A stretch of DNA of 5,475 bases, taken from Euzebyaceae bacterium. Lineage in GTDB: Bacteria > Actinomycetota > Nitriliruptoria > Euzebyales > Egibacteraceae. The notes beneath the pieces were generated by a model. It worked only from the letters and a program-made list of their open reading frames with translations, made no database searches and was not told the origin of the DNA. Where the stretch lies: positions 1-5,475 of the forward strand of contig JACCXR010000022.1 in assembly GCA_013696915.1 (NCBI GenBank). Reading direction: 5' to 3'. The translations under genes and the position numbers were made by a program. This document shows positions 1 through 5,049 of this stretch, piece after piece (the first letter of the stretch is position 1; each line of letters starts with the position of its first letter).

Positions 1-1
1 G

Positions 2-136
2 TGGTCTGCCGCCGCTCGCATGCGGGACCGCCTCGTGCATCACTACTTCGACGTGAACCTCGATGTGCTGTGGTCCACCGTGACCGAGGACCTGCCGTCG
101 TTGCTTGATCAGATCCCGCGACCCGACGAGTCGTAG
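2..136 (+). CDS. hepT: HepT-like HEPN toxin, C-terminal fragment (5' end outside window)
   Basis: The reading frame is open from base 2 to a TAG at 134-136 and gives 44 residues. It contains RDRLVHHYFDV, which carries the RX4HXY active-site motif of HEPN-domain HepT (DUF86) toxins (R-DRLV-H-H-Y). After it come the usual VLW and DLPSLLDQI helix near the end of this family. HepT proteins are normally about 110-140 residues, so roughly the N-terminal two thirds lie to the left of the window. In characterised type VII modules HepT is an RNase, or otherwise toxic, and a partner MntA AMPylates the motif Tyr. An MNT gene is therefore expected just upstream, outside the window. The gene points towards the broken minus-strand hepT at 312-598. 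That copy reads RNRLIHGYFDLNPDRIW at the same place, so the two are paralogues and not copies of one gene. The fragment is confidently HepT; whether the whole gene is intact cannot be seen. Confidence 0.82.
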   Translation, partial: WSAAARMRDRLVHHYFDVNLDVLWSTVTEDLPSLLDQIPRPDES

Positions 137-154
137 AGCCCCGCACGCGACAGC

Positions 155-178
155 GTTCGATTCCCCTCACCCGTTCCA
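155..178 (+). other. tRNA 3'-end fragment (tRNA-Gly-like), candidate att core
   Basis: Read on the plus strand, this stretch has the exact geometry of a tRNA 3' end. A G is followed by the seven-base T loop TTCGATT, a five-base stem strand CCCCT, a seven-base acceptor strand CACCCGT, a discriminator T and an encoded CCA. It resembles the 3' end of actinobacterial tRNA-Gly as I remember it, with about two mismatches. The bases upstream (CAGCG) do not pair with CCCCT, and there is no anticodon arm or 5' acceptor strand, so this is not a whole tRNA. Fragments limited to the T loop and 3' end are typical of att sites left when an integrative element inserts in a tRNA gene. It lies in the gap between two convergent hepT genes. 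No integrase is visible in the window. Confidence 0.5.
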
Positions 179-279
179 GCACAGCCCCAGGGCACGAGCC
201 AGTCATGGTGCCGAGTCCAGGGTCGGCGAGTTCCACCTTTCCCGAGTGGACCAGCTCCTTGTGACCGCGCTGGGTCAGG

Positions 280-293
280 CCTTGACGGCAAGG
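280..293. terminator. small inverted repeat between convergent hepT genes
   Basis: CCTTG (280-284) and CAAGG (289-293) form a five-base perfect stem with loop ACGG. A second imperfect inverted repeat (GGTT...AACC, 292-305) follows directly. The position between two tail-to-tail genes suits a bidirectional terminator, but the stem is short and there is no T tract. Apart from this and the tRNA-like fragment, I see nothing else in the gap from 137 to 311. Confidence 0.22.
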
Positions 294-311
294 TTTTCGA
301 GAACCGGGGGG

Positions 312-598
312 TCATGCCGCGATGGTGTCCCAGATGCGGTCGGGGTTGAGGTCGAAGTAGCCGTGGATGAGCCGGTTGCGCATGTCCACGGCGCTCGGCC
401 ACGCGGCCTCGGGATCGGCGTCGCGCAGCTCGGCTGACAGCATCCCGACGCCTCTCCCACGATTTCGATCCGTCGGGCGGCCGCCGTCGCGGCAACGTCG
501 TCGTCGAGCCGGCGACGGCTGGCGATGTGCGTCTTGATCGACTGGATCGCGTCGAGGATGTCAAACAGGCGCTCGCGGTCCGCGCGGGCGCCTCTCAC
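312..598 (-). pseudogene. hepT: HepT-like HEPN toxin, one frameshift
   Basis: The gene starts with GTG at 598-596, overlapping the MNT stop by four bases (GTGA). It reads ERLFDILDAIQSIKTHI, then a helix ending RRIEIVGEAS, the usual place for the family's EIIGEA motif. At about 444-446 the frame breaks. One frame over, it continues MLSAELRDADPEAAW and DMRNRLIHGYFDLNPDRIW to a TGA at 314-312. The second part holds the RX4HXY active-site motif (R-NRLI-H-G-Y). Adding one base to the GG/CC run at 444-446 would give a continuous protein of about 95 residues, a little short for HepT. As written, the catalytic motif is lost, so the toxin should be inactive unless the break is a sequencing error. The MNT gene directly upstream is the expected partner of a HEPN/MNT (type VII) module. 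Confidence 0.8.
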
Positions 599-925
599 AG
601 GGACACCGCCTCGGCGAGGACCCGCGGACGCAGCCGCTCTTTCAGACTGGGCGGCTCGGCGACGTCGACGGCGCAGCCGAGAAGGTCTTCGAGGGCACCG
701 ATCAGCCCACCCCACGTGAAGAGACTCGCTCCGGGGGCGAAGTCGACGAGAAGGTCGAGGTCACTGTCCGCGTCCTGCTCACCTCGCGCCACCGACCCGA
801 ACACCCGGACCGTTGCCGGCGCCGTGCTCCGCGCAGACAGTCAGAATCTCTTGCCGCCTGGTGCGCAACTCCTCCAACGAAGGCGGCGGTCGCAGGGCCG
901 TTCGACCGTCCGCAACCGCCCTCAT
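595..925 (-). pseudogene. mntA: MNT-domain nucleotidyltransferase antitoxin, one frameshift
   Basis: The ATG at 925-923 overlaps the upstream stop (ATGA). It gives an N-terminal helix SLEELRTRRQEILTVCAEHGAGN, and then the frame breaks at 810-811. Removing one G of the GG pair restores VRVFGSVARGEQ, DADSDLDLLVDF and the rest of the domain, to a TGA at 597-595. The restored protein is about 109 residues, normal for minimal nucleotidyltransferases. It has the GSX10DXD signature (GS at the start of SVARGEQ, then DLD) that binds Mg-ATP. In type VII modules this enzyme transfers AMP onto the RX4HXY Tyr of HepT, and its stop codon here overlaps the hepT start. As written, translation from the ATG runs out of frame before the GSX10DXD motif. 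An internal GTG (804) would retain the motif but lacks the preceding strand. It is either a decaying antitoxin or a sequencing error. Confidence 0.8.
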
Positions 926-1560
926 GACGCCTCTCCGTGGAACACGGTGAGCTCCTCGGTGCTCACTGCGCTCTTCACCGCCGCCTCGGCCAGCGTGTCG
1001 CGGTTGCCGGTGAGCCCGAGCGGCACGGTGCGCTCCTGGTTGGCGTCGGGCAGCACCTCCGCGAGGCGCACCCCATCTCCCATAAGCTCGGTTCCATCAC
1101 CGTAGCCGGTGCGCCGGCGAACAGCCACGCCTTCGCATGCCGCCGGGTCGAGCGTTCCTCGTGGCCCACCTTCACCTCGACACCGAAGCGCCGGACGGGC
1201 TCGTCGAGCACCCGCCGTTGCGTCGCATCGACATAGGTGCTGGTGATGACCGCAGGGGGATGCGAGCTCGGCGTTCAGGGGCGGCTCGCCGCGGCCGTTG
1301 GTGAGCAGCGCGGCCTCGGCGAGGGCGATCTCGGGACAGGTGGTGAAGCGGTCGATGGCAAGACTTGGCTCTGGCCGTATGGCGTACAGCTGCTGCGGGC
1401 CTTCCAAGACGTGGTCCGGCGGCGCGGCGATCCGCTGGAGGAGCGCGTTGACCATCGCTATCCGCTCCGGTGCCGAGCGCGTGCGGAGTTCGCGCTCCAG
1501 CACCCCCGCCACGTGGCGTGCCAGCACGCCAGGGGCTTCGGCGGCGTCAACGGGCACCAT
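922..1560 (-). pseudogene. remnant of PLD-domain helicase-type protein, fused to an unknown tail
   Basis: From an ATG at 1560 (the frame is open from 1632) the protein reads AEAPGVLARHVAGVLERELR, ERIAMVNALLQRIA, then ALLTNGRGEPPLNAELA. I recognise this as the region just before and into the N-terminal PLD domain of large superfamily II helicase-like proteins with a PLD module. At about 1262 the frame breaks and roughly 35-40 residues of the expected domain are missing. A second frame carries VITSTYVDATQRRVLDEP and RSTRRHAKAWLF, the HxK half of an HKD motif. At 1117-1118 a one-base loss returns to the first frame at RRTGY. The GSSN half that should follow is absent. Instead there is a tail with normal codon bias (GDGVRLAEVLPDANQERTVPLG through ELTVFHGEAS) that I do not recognise, ending with a TGA overlapping the mntA start. 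This is a multiply broken, chimeric remnant with no helicase part. Confidence 0.6.
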
Positions 1561-1610
1561 CGTCCCCCGTGCACCGCGGGGACGGTAGCGAATCCCTGTG
1601 ACCCCGGGTC
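1561..1610. promoter_or_regulatory. divergent intergenic region with two inverted repeats
   Basis: This lies between the leftward remnant and the rightward PLD gene. Two dyads are visible: CGTCCCC (1561-1567) with GGGGACG (1578-1584), and the compact palindrome GACCC-C-GGGTC (1600-1610). Both could be operators for divergent promoters. I see no convincing -35/-10 pair, and G+C-rich dyads arise easily by chance in DNA of this composition. Confidence 0.22.
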
Positions 1611-1640
1611 CAGGCACCGGCTGCTGCAACACTTCGTGGC

Positions 1641-2537
1641 GTGGACGTCGAGGTGTGCATCCCCGATCGGCACGAACTGCTGCCTACCGTGCGCGACCTC
1701 GTGTCGGCGGCGGACGAAGCCCTGCTCTGCGTGGCGTTCGCGAACCAGGCGGGGGTCCACCTCCTCGAGGGGCAGCTCAAGCGCCTCAGCGGAGGTGGCC
1801 GCCTCCTGGCCACGACGGTGTTCGGCAGCACCACCACGGCTGCCCTTCACGACGCGGCAGGCTTCGGGACACGGGTGCGCGTGTTCAACGCCGCGTGGGG
1901 CACCTATCACCCGAAGCTGTACCTGGCGCGACAGGGAAAGGGGACGCGTGCCCTCGTCGGGTCGGCGAACCTCACCAGCGGCCTGGTCCGCAACGTCGAG
2001 GTCGCGGCGCTGCTGACCGGTCCCAGTGACGCGCCGCCGCTCGCCCAGTTGTGGGAACGCGGCGAGGCACTGTGGACCGAGGGCGCCGCCTTCGCATGGG
2101 AACCGACGCTCGAACCCCTCCAGTCCGACGTCTTCGACCCCGACCTCTGGGCGTGGCTGCGCGCGAGCGTGCACGAGGGAATGACCGTGCAGACGCTCGC
2201 AGGTGACCGCCCGAACCGGATCACCCAGGTGCGCCGGCACGGGTTGTGGGTGCAAACCGAGCGCAGCCGACAACGAGCCGCGGGGCCGCAGCACATCCCG
2301 GCGTGGATGTTCAACACGGCGTGGGACTACCTCGCCGCGCACGGCCGCCTGTCGAACCGCACCCTGCTCGACGACCTGAACGTGCACCGCTCGAGCGCGG
2401 TGTGCGCGATCCTCGCGCAGCTGCCGCCGGTCGGCGTCGCGTCGCGCAGGCCGATCGTTCTCACCTACGACGCCGCGCACACGGAGACGCAGGCGGCGGA
2501 GCAGCACGGCCGCTACACGGCTGGAGGCCCTGGGTGA
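1641..2537 (+). CDS. phospholipase D-like domain protein (single-HKD, putative nuclease)
   Basis: An intact 298-residue frame runs from GTG 1641 to TGA 2535-2537. Residues 1-130 form a PLD-type domain: a strand-helix start (DEALLCVAFANQAGVHLLE, 25-43), then HPKLYL (His90, Lys92), then VGSANLTSG (106-114). This is the HxK...GSxN catalytic signature. No Asp sits at the classical HxKx4D position, as in several nuclease branches of the superfamily. One HKD copy implies a dimeric active site. The C-terminal part (about 218-277) has PAWMFNTAWDYL, GRLSNRTLLDDLNVHRSSAVCAILAQLP, a winged-helix-like segment that may bind DNA. No signal peptide is visible, so it should be cytoplasmic. There is no clear Shine-Dalgarno sequence before GTG 1641; GTG 1653 is a later alternative. 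It is divergent from a PLD-helicase remnant. Nuclease or defence function is inferred from the family, and substrate and partners are unknown. Confidence 0.8.
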   Translation: MDVEVCIPDRHELLPTVRDLVSAADEALLCVAFANQAGVHLLEGQLKRLSGGGRLLATTVFGSTTTAALHDAAGFGTRVRVFNAAWGTYHPKLYLARQGKGTRALVGSANLTSGLVRNVEVAALLTGPSDAPPLAQLWERGEALWTEGAAFAWEPTLEPLQSDVFDPDLWAWLRASVHEGMTVQTLAGDRPNRITQVRRHGLWVQTERSRQRAAGPQHIPAWMFNTAWDYLAAHGRLSNRTLLDDLNVHRSSAVCAILAQLPPVGVASRRPIVLTYDAAHTETQAAEQHGRYTAGGPG

Positions 2538-2594
2538 GCAGACGCGGCGAGGTCGGCGAGGACCACCGCCGACGGCGGACCCGGTGGTCTTCGC

Positions 2595-2759
2595 TCAGAA
2601 CCGGCTGGCGCTGCTCGACAGCGGAAGGTTCACTGTGGCGCTCGTGCAGTCGTCGATGCGGATGGTGATCGACGGACCTTCCAGATCGATGTCGATGAAT
2701 TCCTGCCAGTGGCCATGCTCATGCAACACGCGCAGCGTGCGGCCGCTGTACTCGGCCAC
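2595..2759 (-). CDS. short coding-like ORF of unknown function, possibly a 3' gene remnant
   Basis: From GTG 2759-2757 to TGA 2597-2595 the minus strand encodes 54 residues: VAEYSGRTLRVLHEHGHW, then QEFIDIDLEGPSITIRIDD and NLPLSSSASRF. About 86% of its codons end in G or C. The alternating hydrophobic pattern looks like beta strands, whereas the opposite strand reads as a Ser/Cys/Met-rich, unnatural sequence. The frame stays open upstream to 3197, but that part lies antisense to the LuxR remnant and does not look like protein. It may be the tail of a larger gene cut at about 2770. I do not recognise the family. The rest of the 2538-2772 stretch holds nothing I can support. Confidence 0.3.
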   Translation of the reverse strand: MAEYSGRTLRVLHEHGHWQEFIDIDLEGPSITIRIDDCTSATVNLPLSSSASRF

Positions 2760-2772
2760 GACGCCGTCGCCG

Positions 2773-3158
2773 GCGGAACTCGCGCTCGGCCAGCAGGCAC
2801 GGTTGCACGACCACGCGCCGCTGGCCCAGAGGATCGTGGGTGGCGCCTTCGAGCATCCGGACGAGGCGGACGGCATCACGGCACCGCTGGACATGGCCCC
2901 GCTGATCGCACGTGTGCGGCGCCTGCGTTCCGCGGTCGGCTTGGTCGCTTCGCGGCGTCGCCGCTGTCTGCCCGCGAGGCCCGGACCCCCCACCTCGTGG
3001 CCCAGGGCCTGACCGCCCGGCAGATCGCCGAGGCCCTGGTGGTCTCGAAGCGCACCGCGGAGAACCACGTGCAGCACATCCTCGCCAAGCTCGGCCTGGA
3101 CAACCGCGCCCAGATCGCCGCGTGGGTCGCGACGCGCCCGACCGCCCAGATTGAGTAG
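2773..3158 (+). pseudogene. LuxR-type regulator, C-terminal remnant with one frameshift
   Basis: The first frame reads AELALGQQARLHDHAPLAQRI, then ADGITAPLDMAPLIARVRRLRSAVG. This resembles the last repeats of large ATPase/TPR LuxR (LAL or cyclase-type) regulators, just before their DNA-binding domain. Between about 2938 and 2950 the frame shifts by one missing base. It continues FAASPLSAREA, then GLTARQIAEALVVSKRTAENHV and ILAKLGLDNRAQIAAWV (2964-3128), a full LuxR/GerE helix-turn-helix. The stop is TAG 3156-3158. Full-length regulators of this type are several hundred residues or more. Everything upstream of about 2770 is missing, including any ATPase domain and a start codon, so this cannot be a normal regulator. 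The residues after LSAREA (RTPH) depart from the usual E-x-A/L pattern, perhaps a further local defect. It probably once controlled the small gene downstream. Confidence 0.65.
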
Positions 3159-3180
3159 CGGACTCAGTATTCCCCCCGAT

Positions 3181-3255
3181 GGCCGCTCGCCGGCCACTCC
3201 CTACGGTGAGGCGGCACCGTGACAACGGGCCACCAACCACGAGAAGGAAGCAGCC
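3181..3255 (+). promoter_or_regulatory. leader region of the small barrel gene, with RBS
   Basis: The purine-rich GAGAAGGAAG at 3241-3250 sits five bases before ATG 3256 and is the best Shine-Dalgarno match in the window. It decides the start, since the in-frame alternative GTG at 3219 belongs to the other frame. Further upstream, GGCCG (3181-3185) and CGGCC (3191-3195) form a short dyad, and TACGGT at 3202-3207 could be a -10 element. No -35 is evident. Confidence 0.4.
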
Positions 3256-3569
3256 ATGTCCTACGCGATGGTCAGCCAGAGCCCGGGTGTCAGCATCGAC
3301 TGGCACCACGCCTCCAACGGGAACTCGGTGACGACCCGATCGAGGGCCTGATCGCGACGTACGCAGGCACCGGTCCGGAGGGCCTGTGCGTGATCTCGGT
3401 CTGGGACTCCAAGGCGCACGCCAACCGGTTGACCGTCGCGCAGCTGGTGCCCACCCTCCAGCGCCTCGGTATCACGTCCGATCAGCTCGCCGGCCGCTCG
3501 CTGTTCGTGGTGGACGTCGAGGACGTCTGGCACACCGAGCTCCGTCGAGACGCCCGAACGGCGCGCTGA
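3256..3569 (+). pseudogene. small dimeric alpha/beta-barrel (ABM-like) protein, one frameshift
   Basis: ATG 3256 behind a good RBS gives MSYAMVSQSPGVSIDWHHASNG, and then the frame breaks at about 3319-3321. The adjacent frame continues ELGDDPIEGLIATYAGTGPEG, LCVISVWDSKAHANRLTVAQLVPTLQRLGI and ends at TGA 3567-3569. One missing base in the CGGG run (AACGGG in place of AACCGGG would give N-R-E-L) restores a protein of about 104 residues. The pattern of a short strand, a helix, a VISVWDS strand and an exposed helix fits the ferredoxin-like barrel of small antibiotic-biosynthesis-monooxygenase/Dabb proteins. Such proteins act as cytoplasmic dimers, and many have no known substrate. It follows the LuxR remnant by 97 bases, a common regulator-target layout. 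As written it would be truncated early. Since only one base is wrong, a sequencing error is a serious alternative. Confidence 0.6.
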
Positions 3570-3581
3570 GGGGGACGGCGG

Positions 3582-3613
3582 GGCTGGACCTGCTCCGGTC
3601 CCGCAGGTCAGCC
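3582..3613. terminator. bidirectional hairpin terminator between convergent genes
   Basis: GACCTGC (3587-3593) pairs perfectly with GCAGGTC (3603-3609) around a nine-base loop. Outside one bulged G, GGCT (3582-3585) pairs with AGCC (3610-3613), giving an 11-base-pair G+C-rich stem. It lies between the stop at 3569 and the RES toxin stop, and overlaps the last codons of the toxin gene. There is no T tract, which is usual in high-G+C actinobacteria. Its position between tail-to-tail genes fits termination in both directions. Confidence 0.55.
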
Positions 3614-4258
3614 TGACGGCGGCACGAGGGGGAGGTCGCGGGCGAGGGGGATGGGATGGACGCCCACGCCTCGCCGTTCGAGCAGAGCCGCCGCTTCGAC
3701 GGGATCCAGGGTGGTGAGCGATGTGCGGAACCCAGCCGGCGCCCGCCGATGCAGACCGGCCCTGCCGAACAGCGCGACTCCGCGCTGCCGCAGGCTGCTG
3801 TCTCCGCGCAGGGCGTAGCGCACGGCGTACCAGCCGGCCCGGTGCAGGGCAGCTGCCCACGCCCGCGGTTTGGCGTAGTCCAGGCCGGTGGAGATCTCGG
3901 CGTTGACGCCCAATCCCGTCACGGCCGCGGCGGTGAGATCGGCCGTCGGTGCCGGCGTGACGACGGCGACCTTGACGTGGAAGAGGCCTGTGAGCTGCTC
4001 GGCGGCGACGAGCTGCCTGGGGCGGCGCAGCACCTTCTCGAGCAGCGCGCCCTCGAGGTTCTCGGCGAGGTAGCAGGTGCCGTGCGGCGTGGGCAGGCCG
4101 AACCTTCCTCCCTGATCGCCCGCACCGGCACTGGAGAACCACCACGGACTGGTCCAGTGCGACAGCCGATGCAGCCGCAGCGGCAGCGCGGCCGAAGGGA
4201 TGCGCGCCAACTCGGCTGGATGGTCCGGAGGCCATGCCAGTCCGCTGGGAGCTGTCAC
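3608..4258 (-). CDS. RES-domain toxin of a RES-Xre toxin-antitoxin module
   Basis: An intact 216-residue frame starts with GTG 4258, overlapping the antitoxin stop by four bases (GTGA), and ends with TGA 3610-3608. The RES family pattern is clear: LRLHRLSH (Arg31), then GGRFG (50-54), GTCYLAENLEGALLEKV (Tyr63 and Glu74), and VRYALRGDSSLRQRGVALF (146-164) with late Ser residues. In characterised members such as MbcT of Mycobacterium tuberculosis, Arg, Tyr, Glu and a Ser line a pocket that degrades NAD+ and stops growth. Length and motif order are normal and no frame break is seen, so the toxin looks active. It is co-translated with the Xre antitoxin directly upstream, which should bind it and block the active site. 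Which exact residue is catalytic is inferred by family position. The identification itself is firm. Confidence 0.88.
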   Translation of the reverse strand: MTAPSGLAWPPDHPAELARIPSAALPLRLHRLSHWTSPWWFSSAGAGDQGGRFGLPTPHGTCYLAENLEGALLEKVLRRPRQLVAAEQLTGLFHVKVAVVTPAPTADLTAAAVTGLGVNAEISTGLDYAKPRAWAAALHRAGWYAVRYALRGDSSLRQRGVALFGRAGLHRRAPAGFRTSLTTLDPVEAAALLERRGVGVHPIPLARDLPLVPPSG

Positions 4259-4830
4259 GTCCCGCGCTGCGCCCGGGCACGGCCGGCCGCCAGCTCGTCG
4301 ACGCCCAGTTCGTAGCGAACGTCGGCGGCACCGGCCACGACGGCGTCGGCATGCCCGGCGGCGAGCAGGTCCCGGGGACGCCGACCACCCAGGGCCGGGT
4401 CGGGCGTGGACAGCCAGGAGGCGACGTGCCAGCCGTGAGTGCGCTCAGCGGGGTCGTAGCCCGCAGCGGCGAGCACCCTGGGCAGCGTTGCGGGCGTCTG
4501 GCCGTCGAACTGCCACAGGGGATAGACCAGCCGCGCACCGCCGCCGTCGTCGGCCGTCCGCAACGCCAGCAGCCGCCGGTGCCGGACCCGGTCGGCGACC
4601 GCCTGGCGGCTGGGCCCGCCGAGCACCGAACGGACGCCGTCCGTATCAAGAAACGGCCCCACCGCGTCGTTCCATGCGATGCCTGCGGCGGTCAACGCCG
4701 CCGCCCGCTCGCCGGCCGCCCGGGGGTCAGCAGCCGGGACACCCAGACCGTCGGTCAGCGATTCCAGGCGGGCGCGGTAGGCCGCCGTCGCCTCGCGCAC
4801 GAAGTCCTCCCGAGTTGCCACTGCCGGCAA
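4255..4830 (-). CDS. Xre/MbcA/ParS-type antitoxin (DUF2384) of RES-Xre module
   Basis: An intact frame gives 191 residues from TTG 4830, or 188 from GTG 4821; neither has a clear Shine-Dalgarno sequence. An N-terminal helical part (1-55) is followed by VRSVLGGPSRQAVADRVRHR (66-85), the Xre-like helix-turn-helix. Then LVYPLWQFDGQ (101-111) leads into the DUF2384 domain: LPRVLAAAGYD, GWHVASWLSTPDPALGGRRP, RDLLAAGHADAVVAGA (to about 168). The C-terminal domain is the toxin-binding part in this family. The helix-turn-helix mediates assembly and operator binding, so the protein both neutralises the RES toxin and represses its own promoter. It is first in the operon, with its stop overlapping the toxin start, the standard order. 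A TATCCT at 4838-4833 could be a -10 close enough for leaderless translation, but that is speculative. Confidence 0.86.
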   Translation of the reverse strand: MPAVATREDFVREATAAYRARLESLTDGLGVPAADPRAAGERAAALTAAGIAWNDAVGPFLDTDGVRSVLGGPSRQAVADRVRHRRLLALRTADDGGGARLVYPLWQFDGQTPATLPRVLAAAGYDPAERTHGWHVASWLSTPDPALGGRRPRDLLAAGHADAVVAGAADVRYELGVDELAAGRARAQRGT

Positions 4831-4886
4831 GGATATCGCCGTTCAGTCAAGCCCGTAAAGGCAATCCCCCGGGTACGTCGAGCGAT

Positions 4887-4903
4887 GTCGTGCAGGGCAC
4901 GAC
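4887..4903. promoter_or_regulatory. perfect inverted repeat in divergent TA control region
   Basis: GTCGTGC (4887-4893) and GCACGAC (4897-4903) form a perfect seven-base dyad with a three-base centre AGG. It lies about 57 bases upstream of the Xre antitoxin start and 130 bases upstream of the mntA start. This position is reasonable for an operator bound by the Xre antitoxin or its complex. No promoter hexamers are convincing around it. The remainder of the gap 4831-5032 shows only the direct repeat listed separately. Confidence 0.35.
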
Positions 4904-4996
4904 CTCAGGGACACGGTCTGGTCTGGATCTCGAGGAGCTGATCCGGGAAGCCTTCGTCGGGCTGCCCGCTCGATGCATCTGCGACCTCGTCACTTC

Positions 4997-5049
4997 CGGC
5001 ACGGCGGGACACGCCCGTGCGAGGATCGCCGCATGCGCGGCACGGCGGG
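4997..5049 (+). repeat. 12-base direct repeat spanning the mntA start
   Basis: CGGCACGGCGGG occurs at 4997-5008 and again at 5038-5049, a period of 41 bases (about four helical turns). The second copy covers codons 2-6 of mntA. The same-face spacing could suit a repressor that binds both copies over the start region. The sequence is G+C-rich and low in complexity, so chance is possible. Confidence 0.35.
5021..5025 (+). promoter_or_regulatory. ribosome binding site of mntA
   Basis: GAGGA lies seven bases before ATG 5033. It supports this start over the longer in-frame extension to 4973, whose extra residues do not look like family sequence. Confidence 0.55.

Noticed and set aside
155..178. 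A complete tRNA gene.
   Set aside because: There is no matching 5' T-stem strand, anticodon arm or 5' acceptor strand upstream, only the 3' end.
109..564. A 151-residue minus-strand frame ending near the tRNA-like fragment (contains GNRTL).
   Set aside because: The GNRTL string is the usual spurious translation of the reverse complement of a tRNA T arm. The rest overlaps hepT in the wrong frame.
1458..2507. A 349-residue minus-strand frame opposite the PLD gene.
   Set aside because: It is the antisense shadow of a gene with a clear HKD motif, and the translation resembles no protein family.
1641..2537. DISARM drmC.
   Set aside because: It shares the PLD fold, but none of the DISARM genes (drmA, drmB, methylases) is present and the C-terminal part looks different, so the label cannot be supported.
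3261..4649. A 462-residue open frame on the minus strand.
   Set aside because: It overlaps the RES and Xre genes in another frame, is very rich in Arg, Pro and Ala, and shows no domain. It is a shadow typical of high-G+C DNA.
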